From positions 3,911,964-3,975,963 of the forward strand of contig JASKMD010000029.1 in assembly GCA_030144725.1 (NCBI GenBank): DNA of 64,000 nt, written 5' to 3'. Shown piece by piece: positions 34,158-43,617 of this stretch. Below the pieces are notes generated by a model. That model ran no database searches. It was not told the DNA's origin and saw only the letters and a program-made list of their open reading frames with translations. Within the stretch, counting starts at the first letter, position 1; each line of letters starts with the position of its first letter. The stretch comes from Haematococcus lacustris (lineage: Eukaryota; Chlorophyta; Chlorophyceae; Chlamydomonadales; Haematococcaceae). The position numbers and the translations under genes were made by a program.

Positions 34158-35405
34158 TATATGTAATGGATCTCACCTCCGGCTCACTCCGGTTGCCGGC
34201 TCTCCGGTTGGACGGCGATTTGATGCACCTCCCAGCACGGCCACTCCGCTCCGATGGTGTTGCTCAGTCCCTGTGATGTCAGCGAAGAGGAACCGCAAGC
34301 GCGCCGTCTCCCCAGCACCCTCCGCAGCTGGTAAGCCGCAAAGCTCGACGAAGGCCCCGAAGCTAACTGACGACGCGACACAGTGTGCCCCACGCGACAC
34401 TGGGACTCCGTGCATCAAGTCCTGCCGTGCGTGTGCTGTGCTTTCCCGTGTCTGCAGGTGCTAGTGGCAGTAGGCAGCAAGTCCAGGGGCAGGGGCAGGC
34501 TGCCAAGGTAGTGATTGGACAGCGTCGCCAGGTCGTCAAGGCTGGCCTGCGTGGCCCAGCTCAAGTCGACGCTGTTGTGGCTGAGGTTCACAAGCGCATG
34601 ACCATGGGCAGCAAGCAATGCTGCCTAACGGCTGTCCTGAGTCTCACTCTGTTGCTCCAGTCCTTCCTAGGACAGCCTAGTCCAACCCAGCAGCGGCAGC
34701 ACTTCCCAGCAGCAGGTCTAGCCCCAGGCCCCTCCCCCACCTGACCCAGCCTGCCCTCTCTATGCCCACCCCCGCCTTGCCACACACAGCTCCCCCCGCA
34801 CAACAGCCGCCCCATCCCAGCTGCCCCCCCCAATGCAGCTGGACATCTGGGATCCCCAGGACCAGCCCCCTGCCCAGGCCCCACCTGGCCCAGCCCCACG
34901 ACCCCAGGCCCCCCCATGGGGCAGGTGGCTGGACCGGGACACCAACCCCTGCCTCAACTTCCAGCGCATTGGGGAGAGCAAGCAGCGCCCCCTGGAGCTG
35001 TGCCAATGGGATGACCTAGAGGCTCTACCCACCGTTGGCAAGGAGTACCAGCAGCGCTACAAGCTAGTAAATGACCGGCTGCCCAAGGTCAGGCAGAGGT
35101 TACACCGGGCTGCAGAGTACCGGCGTGGTATTGATGGCCGGGCCCGCAACAATGCATAGGCCCTGGTAGTTTACACAGGCTGTCAGTCTTACAAAGCATT
35201 AAGCTGTTTGTTTTGATGAGGTGCCCAATGGTCATGGGGGATTAGCCCCAGGAAAGAGTGCCACCGGTGTGGGGTTTGTAGTCATCAAGGGGTGCGACCA
35301 AGGATGCTACAACTTGTTTGTAGTAGCTGAGTGAGGTTACCCACAGTCAAACAAGTTGATCCATGTTGAATCAGGTTTTGTTGGCCTGCCCGGCTTAGGT
35401 ATGAA
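34158..35405 (+). mobile_element. Internally deleted Fanzor lineage-2 element I
   Basis: The first 500 bp match 55728-56200. A basic N-terminal exon begins at 34279 (MSAKRNRKRAVSPAP) and ends near 34456; a second coding block has QVDAVVAEVHKRMTMGSKQC (34564-34623). The last block, to the stop at 35159, carries a RuvC-III-type segment GRWLDRDTNPCLNFQRIGES followed by RPLELCQWDD. RuvC-I and RuvC-II are missing, so it cannot encode a working nuclease. After the stop, CCACCGGTGTGGGGTTTGTA and repeat R (35270-35405) match element II. I read it as a non-autonomous derivative that keeps both ends, probably mobilised in trans. Confidence 0.65.
35270..35405 (+). ncRNA. Repeat R, copy 2: conserved 3' end of lineage-2 elements (candidate guide RNA)
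   Basis: Shares TTTGTAGTCATCAAGG, GAGGATGCT-like and GCTGAGTGAGGTTACCCACA with the copy at 56438-56565, including part of the sequence between. Position just past the ORF 3' end fits the guide-RNA locus of TnpB/Fanzor elements. Expression and folding are unknown. Confidence 0.35.
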
Positions 35406-35929
35406 AAGTCCTTGTTGAATATGTATTGTTGGTCACCCCCGCCATTGGCCCCGCAATTCACTTTTTGACACCGTCTTTGATCCGTTCCATGTAATTCTTT
35501 CACCGTTAGCCTCTACATCTCACAACGGTGTCGCTAGCAGGTTAGGCCCTCTTTGGCCGATTGTACTGCATTGTGTCGATGACTTGATTAGCTTCGCAAT
35601 GTCATTCTCCATCTGTTTTTATGCGTGTCGCAACAGGAGAGGTGGATTGGTGGCCGGAGGCATTTTCGTGCCGAGCAGCCTTTGCTGCCGTTGGACTGGG
35701 CAACTCGCGAATACATCTCAGGTAAGCACGGGGTGCTGTTTCTTAGTGCGTTTTGCATACAATGTCAACACATGCAACCAAATCTGCTGACCTCCACAGG
35801 TGCTTGGCTGTTGTGAGGATCAGCATCAAACCCACACCAGCCCAAGGCTCTTCCAAGCAGGAGTGCAGCAAGGGAATCAGCTCTTGAAAACAGTGAGCAA
35901 GAGGTGAGTAAGGTTGTAATTTACCTCAC

Positions 35930-36159
35930 TGTGACGGTGCGCTTATGCGTATCCGTAAACCACACTTTAGCAGAGTGACTGAGGAGGTCAATGGTGGGCT
36001 GCTACCAGCTCACCATTCGGGTTCGACTCCCGAGGGTCCCGTTCTAAACCTGGGCTCAGTTGCTGTGCGAGAGTGTGGATAGTAGAGACTGCGTTGGACA
36101 TTTCTAAGTGGACATGCCGCTCACACTGTAAGATTAAAGGCAGCGGCTACGCCGTTACA
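35930..36159 (+). repeat. 5' LTR of the gypsy element
   Basis: Starts TGTGACGG and ends CGTTACA (TG...CA termini). Contains GGTTCGACTCC near 36008-36018, matching the Pol III B-box consensus, an A-box-like TAGCAGAGTGA about 40 bp upstream, and a strong hairpin GGTGGGCTG-CTAC-CAGCTCACC. Confidence 0.97.
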
Positions 36160-36176
36160 AATGGTTTCCGACCGAC
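36160..36176 (+). other. Probable primer-binding site overlapping the gag start
   Basis: The first bases after the 5' LTR are A and then TGGTTTCCGACC. A TGG directly downstream of the LTR is typical of a PBS pairing with a tRNA 3' CCA end. It overlaps the gag ATG at 36161. The matching tRNA was not identified. Confidence 0.4.
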
Positions 36177-37717
36177 GTCGGTACAGCAACATGACAGACA
36201 ATCCAGGCAATGGCGGGCCACCCGCCGGAGCCGAACCACCTGCTAATACTCCTTCAGAGCCGGATATGCTAGATAAGCTCCTGGAGGCTGCTCGGACTAA
36301 TCCGCAGCTGCGTGCGAAGTTCAACGCCGTGGTTGAGACTTTCTCAGGTGGCTCTAAAGCCCCTGATGACCATCCTTCCGGCGATAACCCAGAGGATACC
36401 CCTGGTGGTGATATGGAAGAAGGCGAGATGGACGAGCAACGACCTCGCTACGTCGGAGGAGACGAGGACTACATCCTTGAGCTGGAGGCACAACAGCTGC
36501 AAATTCAGGCTGAGAATGAAGCCCTGCGTCAAGCCCTGTCGACAATTACGTCTCAGGTGAAGTCGCCTACTCTTCCACCTCGCAGGCCAGATCTAGCAGG
36601 CAGGGCAGCTGCTCCTGCGTCGACTAGACAGCCTGGTGCAGGTGCTGCAGGCCCAGGACGAGCCGCCCCTACGGGTCCCTCGCCTCTGGCCTTGCCTCTT
36701 CCCTTGTCTTTGGGTTCAAGGTCTATACCTGGTCCAGACAACAGGACTGATGCGTGCAGCAACACCCATCGCAGAGCCTTAGCGTTCTGCGACGACCTTG
36801 AGCGTCACTGTGAACGCTGCCGCCTTGATGTTGCATCAACACTGCCTGCTTTCCTGACTGGCGCTGCTCGCAACACCTGGTATCCATCCATCAAGGAGTC
36901 TTATGCTGCCTTGTATGCTGACGTCCCCGACTGGTCTTACCTGCGTACTGCATTCTGCGAGTATACAGGAGATGACCTGCGGGATGACTGTAACGTCGCC
37001 CGAACTAAGCTGCTTGATGGTGCCATCAAGATGACCGCAGGAATGCTCCTGGGTCAATACATTACCGAGTTCAGGAATAACCTGCTGTTTGCAGGGAACG
37101 ACAGCATGTGTCAGCCTCTGCTGGCCATGGTGTTCACTAGGGGCCTCAGCTCAGCTCTACAGCCTGCTGTGCTTAAGGACCTGGCTCACTTTAAAGACCC
37201 CACACTGTCTCAGGCTATGGAGGCTGCCAAGCAGGCTCAGCGCAACGTGGTCATGCTGTCCACCACCACACCTGCTAAGGGTGCTGGTTCTTCCGGTGTT
37301 CATGCTGTGCAGGCGTCAAGTGCCCTGGGAGGTGAGGCCCACCCCGGCAGGCGTGGCTCTAAGCCCCCTGTTTCTGGTGGTGCTGGCAAGAGGCCCAGAC
37401 ACGATGAGCTGTGGTCCAAGAAACCCCTGTTGCCTGGGCAATACTGCTTCAAGTGCAACCATCCCGGCCACCTGACCAACCACCCATGCCCCTTCCGCCA
37501 CTTCACGGCTATTGAGGCCCGGCGCAGGTCTGGGTATCCTCACCCACCTGAGGGTGCCAAGAAGCCTGGCCAAGCCAAGTCCAAGCCCCCTTCAGAGTCT
37601 GGTGCTTCTGAGTCAGACCAGGAGCCAGAGCCCCAGCCCCCACCTAAGGCTGCTAAGCCTAGGGATCAGGGCATGCGCCGTGGCGTCAGCCGGGCCCGTA
37701 TTGCCACCAACCGTTAG
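36161..37717 (+). CDS. gag: Gag polyprotein of the gypsy element
   Basis: 518 residues. The N-terminal half has an acidic stretch and a short coiled-coil-like region (LELEAQQLQIQAENEALRQAL). The middle matches the retrotransposon capsid fold (AARNTWYPSIKESYAALYAD, then a YITEFRNNLLF segment). A zinc knuckle QYCFKCNHPGHLTNHPCPF near residue 430 has spacing C-x2-C-x4-H-x5-C, one residue longer than the classic knuckle. The C-terminus is basic. It ends at TAG (37715-37717), after which the same frame continues into pol. Confidence 0.93.
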   Translation: MVSDRRRYSNMTDNPGNGGPPAGAEPPANTPSEPDMLDKLLEAARTNPQLRAKFNAVVETFSGGSKAPDDHPSGDNPEDTPGGDMEEGEMDEQRPRYVGGDEDYILELEAQQLQIQAENEALRQALSTITSQVKSPTLPPRRPDLAGRAAAPASTRQPGAGAAGPGRAAPTGPSPLALPLPLSLGSRSIPGPDNRTDACSNTHRRALAFCDDLERHCERCRLDVASTLPAFLTGAARNTWYPSIKESYAALYADVPDWSYLRTAFCEYTGDDLRDDCNVARTKLLDGAIKMTAGMLLGQYITEFRNNLLFAGNDSMCQPLLAMVFTRGLSSALQPAVLKDLAHFKDPTLSQAMEAAKQAQRNVVMLSTTTPAKGAGSSGVHAVQASSALGGEAHPGRRGSKPPVSGGAGKRPRHDELWSKKPLLPGQYCFKCNHPGHLTNHPCPFRHFTAIEARRRSGYPHPPEGAKKPGQAKSKPPSESGASESDQEPEPQPPPKAAKPRDQGMRRGVSRARIATNR

Positions 37718-40700
37718 GGTGTTGCCCAGCCAGCCAGCCAGGACTGTGCTGTGGTTCAATCTGAACAACTGTTGCATGATGCTGCTGTTGTAGGAGCTGA
37801 TGATGATGTGAGTGTGCCCAAGGCCAACTCAACAACAGCTTCTTTGCCTGCCTGCCCTGTAGAGCCCCTGCCTGCCCTGTCAGCAAGACTGTGTAGTCCT
37901 GCTTTGAATGATGTGCCATGTAAGACTGCTGTTCCCCCTGTGGCTCAGCATCAACAGGCACATGTGCTGGGTATGGTGGGACGTGATGGCAAGGTGAGAT
38001 TCAGATTTGCTGGCACCCTTGACCGTCAGCATGCATGCTTCTGCCTTGCTGATGGTGGCGCTGATGACTCCTTCATCAGTGAAGCATTTGTGTCTACACA
38101 CAAGTTGAGACTGCATGATTACCCTGTGGCACTTCGTTATGAGGTAGCTAATAATCAATCAGTGTACTGTACACAATATGTCAAAGTGCACTTGTCCATC
38201 CAACAGTTTAGCTGCTTCTGCACCTTGACTTTAATGCCAGAGCTTGTACATGAGTATGACATTCTGCTTGGTGCTGACTGGCTGACTGTGCAGGGGGCCT
38301 TGCTTGACTATGTCGACAAGTCTCTCACCCTGCGGACCCCTAAGGGCCAGCCTACCTTACTACCTTCAGCGGTAAGCAAGAAGGGGTCAGTTAACTGTAC
38401 AGTTGAGTCTCTACGAACTGTAAAACCTGTAAAAGAAGCCTATGCTATTCCTCCTGGTTTCCTAGTGTCCGGCCCTGAGGTGGTTTATACCCCTCTGTCT
38501 GCCAAGACGGCTGCTAAGTGGCTCAAAGATGGAGGCACAGGTGTGGTAGCACTGGTCTCTTATGAGAACCTGCAAGACCCACCTGGTGTTCCCCCTGAGC
38601 AGGCGGCACAGTTAAAGAGCCTCCTTATGGAGTTCTCTGATGTGTTTGAGCCTATCACTGGGTTGCCTCCTGCACGTGATGTAGGGCACTCTATACCCCT
38701 GCAGGATGGTGCTAAACCTCCTGCCAGGCCCAGTTATAGGATGAGCCAGCCAGAACAGGAAGAAGTTAAAAAACAGGTCACTGACATGTTGTCCAAAGGG
38801 CTGATAGAGCCTAGCTCCTCCCCATTTGCAGCACCAGTTCTTTTTGTAAAGAAGAAGTCCGGTGAGCTACGCATGTGCGTAGACTACCGCCAGCTTAACA
38901 AGCTCACTATACGTGATCAGTACCCTCTCCCCAGAATTGATGATTTATTTGATAAATTGTCGGGTATGACTGTATTTTCCTCCTTGGATCTCCAGGCTGG
39001 CTATCATCAAATCAGAATACCTGATGAGGATATTCCTAAAACTGCGTTTAGGACGCCCATGGGACACTATCAGTATAAAGTGTTATGCTTTGGTTTAACC
39101 AATGCTCCCCCTACATTTCAACGGGCAATGAACCAGGCATTTGCCACGGTGATTGACCGGTGTGCTCTGGTATATCTTGATGACATTTTAATCATGTCCA
39201 AGTCTATCCAGGAGCACCTGTCACACCTTCGCGAAATATTCAGTTTGCTGAGACAACATAAATATTTTGCTAAATTATCCAAATGTGAATTCATGAAAGA
39301 GTCTCTACCTTTCCTGGGGCACATCATCTCTAAAGATGGTGTAGCTGTAGACCCCAGCAAGGTGACTGCAATCAAAGACTGGCCTGTTCCTACGAACTTG
39401 ACAGCTCTGCAGTCATTCCTTGGCATGGCTAATTATGTACGTAAATTTGTGCGTAATTTTAGTTCCATTGCTGTTCCATTTACTAATTTAACTGGCCCTG
39501 AAGGCAAAACATTCAACTGGCCGCAATGGCCTAAACCCCAGTTAGATGCTTTCAACGCTCTAAAGCAGGCTATTATTAAGGTGCCTATGCTCCGGTTACC
39601 TGATATAACCAAGCCCTTTGAAGTCTACTGTGACGCCTCACTCTTGGGTGTTGGCGCAGTATTGACGCAGGCTGGTTATCCCCTGGCATATTACTCACGA
39701 AAGCTGTCAAAAGCTGAAATGAATTATACCACTGGGGAACAGGAAACTTTGGCCATTATTGCTGCGTGTACACAGTGGCGGTGCTACCTTGAAGGAGTGC
39801 CATTCACCCTGTTTACTGATCACCGCCCTCTAGAGGCCCTACCTACGCAGTCTACACTGTCCCGTAGGCAGAGCCGCTGGTTGGAGTTCTTATCCCGATT
39901 TAATTACACCATTAAATACCTACCTGGCAACACTAATCCTGCCGATCCACTGTCACGTATTCCAGTAACTTCAGCGACGGCTAAGACTGATACTGACAAA
40001 ATCCTGGTGACGACCAGGCAGCAGAAGCGGAGATTACAGGAGGGGGAGGACGTCGGTGCGGGTACACCGTTGGGCAGCGGCAGCGGGGGCAGCGAACAGC
40101 AGCCTACCGCTGGATCAGACCCTGACCATGATGCTGACTCTGATGATGCTCTAAAGCCATCAGAGCCTAAGCGGTTAAGGTGGGCTGACCCGGTCTCTAA
40201 TGACTGTGAGGCACAGGTCCCTGAGTGTCCTGGTCACCCTTCTCAGGTTACAGATTGGCTAATTAGTGCCTATAGCACTGATCCTGCCTTTGCTGAGCCT
40301 CATGAGGAGTGGGAAATGACCCAGGAGGGTCTGTGGCGACACCTTGATAAAGGTACTATCATAGTTCCTAATGATATCCAGCTACGAGAGCATATCTTGC
40401 ACGAAATGCATGATGCTAAGTATGCTGGCCATGTGGGCATCACCAAAACCCTTGAACGTGTGCGTAGGGTGTTCTGGTGGAAAACCATGCGTGCTGACGT
40501 TAGACACTATGTGACTAACTGTGATGCATGCCAACGAAACAAAGCGTCACGCCAGGTACCTGGTGGGCTGCTTAATCCCCTGTCTATACCGGGGTACCGC
40601 TGGGAATCTGTCACCATGGATTTGGTGGTTAAACTTCCAGTCGGTGTGCATGGCTATGATTCTATCTGTGTGGTCGTGGATCGTCTATCAAAGATGGTTC

Positions 40701-41665
40701 ACCTAATCCCATGCATTGAAGCCATGGATGCTAAAGAATTTGCTGAATTATACATTGACCATGTATTTAAATACCATGGCCTGTCTAAAGTAACCATCTC
40801 TGATCGTGGTGCGACCTTTAACAACCAGTTCTGGATTGAGGTCAGAAAGCTGATAGGTGTAGACCCTGCTTTCAGCACCGCGTATCATCCTCAATCAGAT
40901 GGTCAGACTGAGCGTACAAACCAGATTGTGGAAGAAATGCTTAGACATTATATCCTACCTACTCAAGAAGATTGGCCTAGGCATTTAGCCTTTGCCGAGT
41001 TTGCTATTAATAATTCATGGCAAGAGTCTATTCAGTCCACACCATTCCTGGTGAACTATGGACAGTCACCCATTACACCTGTGCTGCATAAGCTGCCCAG
41101 GCCGTGCCTATCTCCCTCCGCTGAGAGCTTCGCCAAGAAGTGGGAGCATGAGGTAAAGCATGCTCAGGAGTGCATGAGGGTGGCTCAGGACCGCCAACAA
41201 AGGTATGCGTATAAGCGTAGGCGTGATGTCACGTTCAGCGTAGGTGACAGCGTCCTGCTGAGCACTAAGAACCTGCGCAATGCACCTGGCAGAGCACGTA
41301 AGTTCTTGCCTAGGTATGTAGGACCTTTCAAGGTCACAGGCAAGCTAGGTGAGGCTGCCTACCGGTTGGAGTTACCTCCCACCATGAGCAGGTTACATCC
41401 TGTGTTCCATGTGTCACTTCTTAAGAAGTACACTGGCAGCCAGGGGTTTCACCCCCCTCCTGTGATGGAGTGGCTGGAAGATGCGCCTCACTATGAAGTG
41501 CATAGCTTGTTGAGCCACAGGCAGGTACGTTTCAAGAAGCGCATGGAGTACCTGGTCAAGTGGACAGGCTACGATGACACCTACAACACCTGGGAGCCAG
41601 AGGCTATGCTGGCTGGTGCTCCCCAGATCTTGTCTAGGTACAAGGCTGTGCATAACCTGCCTTGA
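37718..41665 (+). CDS. pol: Pol polyprotein of the gypsy element (PR-RT-RNaseH-IN-chromodomain)
   Basis: An open frame of 1,315 codons in the same frame as gag and directly after its TAG. Domains in order: aspartic protease (CLADGGADDSFI), reverse transcriptase (catalytic YLDDILIMS), RNase H (VYCDASLLGVGAVL), integrase with HHCC zinc-binding motif (HEMHDAKYAGH ... CDACQRNK) and DDE core (MDLVVKL, ISDRGATFNNQFW, then the glutamate region), and a C-terminal chromodomain (EYLVKWTGYDDTYNTWEPE). No internal stop or frameshift. The protease motif DGGA differs from the usual D(S/T)GA. Expression must use stop readthrough or re-initiation. Confidence 0.96.
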   Translation, partial: GVAQPASQDCAVVQSEQLLHDAAVVGADDDVSVPKANSTTASLPACPVEPLPALSARLCSPALNDVPCKTAVPPVAQHQQAHVLGMVGRDGKVRFRFAGTLDRQHACFCLADGGADDSFISEAFVSTHKLRLHDYPVALRYEVANNQSVYCTQYVKVHLSIQQFSCFCTLTLMPELVHEYDILLGADWLTVQGALLDYVDKSLTLRTPKGQPTLLPSAVSKKGSVNCTVESLRTVKPVKEAYAIPPGFLVSGPEVVYTPLSAKTAAKWLKDGGTGVVALVSYENLQDPPGVPPEQAAQLKSLLMEFSDVFEPITGLPPARDVGHSIPLQDGAKPPARPSYRMSQPEQEEVKKQVTDMLSKGLIEPSSSPFAAPVLFVKKKSGELRMCVDYRQLNKLTIRDQYPLPRIDDLFDKLSGMTVFSSLDLQAGYHQIRIPDEDIPKTAFRTPMGHYQYKVLCFGLTNAPPTFQRAMNQAFATVIDRCALVYLDDILIMSKSIQEHLSHLREIFSLLRQHKYFAKLSKCEFMKESLPFLGHIISKDGVAVDPSKVTAIKDWPVPTNLTALQSFLGMANYVRKFVRNFSSIAVPFTNLTGPEGKTFNWPQWPKPQLDAFNALKQAIIKVPMLRLPDITKPFEVYCDASLLGVGAVLTQAGYPLAYYSRKLSKAEMNYTTGEQETLAIIAACTQWRCYLEGVPFTLFTDHRPLEALPTQSTLSRRQSRWLEFLSRFNYTIKYLPGNTNPADPLSRIPVTSATAKTDTDKILVTTRQQKRRLQEGEDVGAGTPLGSGSGGSEQQPTAGSDPDHDADSDDALKPSEPKRLRWADPVSNDCEAQVPECPGHPSQVTDWLISAYSTDPAFAEPHEEWEMTQEGLWRHLDKGTIIVPNDIQLREHILHEMHDAKYAGHVGITKTLERVRRVFWWKTMRADVRHYVTNCDACQRNKASRQVPGGLLNPLSIPGYRWESVTMDLVVKLPVGVHGYDSICVVVDRLSKMVHLIPCIEAMDAKEFAELYIDHVFKYHGLSKVTISDRGATFNNQFWIEVRKLIGVDPAFSTAYHPQSDGQTERTNQIVEEMLRHYILPTQEDWPRHLAFAEFAINNSWQESIQSTPFLVNYGQSPITPVLHKLPRPCLSPSAESFAKKWEHEVKHAQECMRVAQDRQQRYAYKRRRDVTFSVGDSVLLSTKNLRNAPGRARKFLPRYVGPFKVTGKLGEAAYRLELPPTMSRLHPVFHVSLLKKYTGSQGFHPPPVMEWLEDAPHYEVHSLLSHRQVRFKKRMEYLVKWTGYDDTYNTWEPEAMLAGAPQILSRYKAVHNLP

Positions 41666-41861
41666 TGTGTAAACGTCTCAGTGACCTATGTCACCTGGCC
41701 TGGTCCTATGACCATGGTCCCCATGCGGCACCTTATGGTGATGCATGTGTTTCTGTGGGTGGCTGGTACCCTTATGGGTCAGCCTTATTGTCAGTGGTCT
41801 CTATAGACTGCGAGTCTCGGTGCTCTGGGTTATCCCAGGTACCTTGGCGGAACGGATCTCT

Positions 41862-41876
41862 TAAGAGGGGGAGGAA
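41862..41876 (+). other. Polypurine tract
   Basis: AAGAGGGGGAGGAA lies directly before the 3' LTR, the standard position for plus-strand priming. Confidence 0.85.
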
Positions 41877-42106
41877 TGTGACGGTGCGCTTATGCGTATC
41901 CGTAAACCACACTTTAGCAGAGTGACTGAGGAGGTCAATGGTGGGCTGCTACCAGCTCACCATTCGGGTTCGACTCCCGAGGGTCCCGTTCTAAACCTGG
42001 GCTCAGTTGCTGTGCGAGAGTGTGGATAGTAGAGACTGCGTTGGACATTTCTAAGTGGACATGCCGCTCACACTGTAAGATTAAAGGCAGCGGCTACGCC
42101 GTTACA
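41877..42106 (+). repeat. 3' LTR of the gypsy element
   Basis: 230 bp, same as 35930-36159 with no difference seen, followed by the CTCAC target duplication. Confidence 0.97.
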
Positions 42107-42244
42107 CTCACCTTGTCTAGGTCAGTTTGATGTTCACGCGCACACTTGCGCAATGCATGACAGGCATGAACTGGTGAGGGTAGCACACAACAGTCACCTG
42201 CCCGACTTTCATCTCTTATTATGAACGACGCTATGCCTCAATAT

Positions 42245-43199
42245 GGTCGCCCCCGCCATTGGCTGCACCCCCGTGGCTCAAGAGATAACTTTCTTACTCA
42301 TTTCTGCACGGATGAGGCCGCCGATTGGTGCGATGAGCTGCTTATGGCCTGAATAGAGTGCAGCCAGCCCCAGCGATTTGCCGGGTGGCTGGCCCCAACC
42401 CGCGACGGACAATTCAAATTTTCAGGCCAGCACGCGATAGTGCTGCTGCGTCCCAGCACGCATCGATACCATCTCCCAAGCTGGAGGCGTGACCGCGACG
42501 GCGGATTGCTGTGCCATGTGCAAGTTGCTGCCAAGTTGCGAAATTGCAGGTTGCAGGATGCTCTGATCATTGATGCCTGTGACTTCCGAGCAACCACGCG
42601 CAGCAAGAATTGGTCAAAAACATGTAGAAACTGAGCTGGGAGAAATGTTGACCGCCCACACATGAAACGGCCCACACATGAAGGCAATGCGTTTCTGTCC
42701 TGATTACACGTTAGAAGCCCACATAAGGAGCCGCGCATAGCTGGCAGTTCATCATTCGACGTCCTGGTTGGACAGTTATGGCGGCCGGAAAAAGTGCCAA
42801 TTTATGGAAATTTGACTTGGGGTGACGTGACACGAGTTGCACGCTGTTCGGGTACAAGGAAAGCCCAAGCCACACCAGTAATCTTGAACATGTCATCAGC
42901 ACTAGCACTAGCATGTCAGGGGGGGTCCTGCGCCCGACAAGAAATTCAAAGTTTTGAAAAGCTGGGCCGCTGAGCGCGATAGCTGTTCGCTGATCACAGC
43001 CCCATTAAGCAGGCCAATCCCGGCACAGCGCGACCAATATTCTCAACACCCCCGCCCGCCCCGGCACAGGTGCACATCAGCCCGAGCAGCCCGCTAGCCT
43101 CGCGCTGGTGCGCTGCACCGCCCTGCGCAAGAATCGCTGAAAAATTCTTTAAGATCAGTCGGATAGTTATCAGGGGTGCAGCCAATGGCGGGGGTGACC
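42245..43199. mobile_element. Nested TIR element (955 bp) of the same family as its host element
   Basis: Left end GGTCGCCCCCGCCATTGG and right end (read inward) GGTCACCCCCGCCATTGG continue pairing through GCTGCACCCC, about 28 bp with one early mismatch. Both are flanked by ATAT (42241-42244 and 43200-43203), again a 4-bp target duplication. No transposase frame. The outer 18 bases are the same as those of the 35431-43613 element, so both are mobilised by one unknown transposase family. A related right end with ATGGCGGGGGTGACC lies at 48305-48320. Confidence 0.8.
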
Positions 43200-43617
43200 A
43201 TATGTTGAGCAAACATGTTTATGTGTTTCTATGCGCAAGATGCCGTCGACATACTACCACCCTTATCTCAACAGTCCAACAGTCAGGGATGAGCCCGATG
43301 CTAGACTGTGTGCTGTTTGTGGACTCACGTGTGCAGCCAAGAGTAGGAATGGGTTTGTGATGGTTGACAGAGTCGGGGAGGATGCGTGCCACGGCAGCTA
43401 CCAGATTGTCTTTGGCCACGCTAGCGTGCTAAAGGGTTGCGTGGTAGATGCATGCCAACGTGCAGGGCTTGCCCCCCTGGCCCATAGAGATTGCGTCAGA
43501 ATGCACCAGAGGCAACGCCCCCCTCCTCCCTCCCCACACCGAGATTCCACACCAACACGGAGATTCGCGCCCCAGACCGTCTCACATTTGCGGGGCCAAT
43601 GGCGGGGGTGACCTGTT

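Larger units (their letters stand above)
35930..42106 (+). mobile_element. Ty3/gypsy LTR retrotransposon with chromodomain, full length
   Basis: 6,177 bp bounded by two 230-bp LTRs that appear identical base for base, with the 5-bp target duplication CTCAC at 35925-35929 and 42107-42111. Internal order is gag, protease, reverse transcriptase, RNase H, integrase, chromodomain. Identical LTRs and intact frames show a very recent insertion, and the element may still be active. It is inserted in the TIR element 35431-43613. Confidence 0.97.
35431..43613. mobile_element. TIR element with perfect 26-bp ends, disrupted by two nested insertions
   Basis: The left end (35431-35456, beginning GGTCACCCCCGCCATTGG) is the exact reverse complement of the right end (43588-43613). 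Both are flanked by TGTT (35427-35430 and 43614-43617), a 4-bp target-site duplication. Removing the gypsy element (35930-42106) and the inner TIR element (42245-43199) leaves about 1.05 kb with no transposase frame, so it is non-autonomous. GGT...ACC termini with a 4-bp duplication do not let me assign a superfamily. Confidence 0.85.

Noticed and set aside
35998..36060. A true tRNA gene in the LTR
   Set aside because: B and A boxes are plausible, but acceptor-stem and anticodon-arm pairing cannot be drawn. The central part forms a tetraloop hairpin instead.
37686..38158. Minus-strand frames opposite the start of pol
   Set aside because: They are antisense to an intact retrotransposon polyprotein with clear domains.
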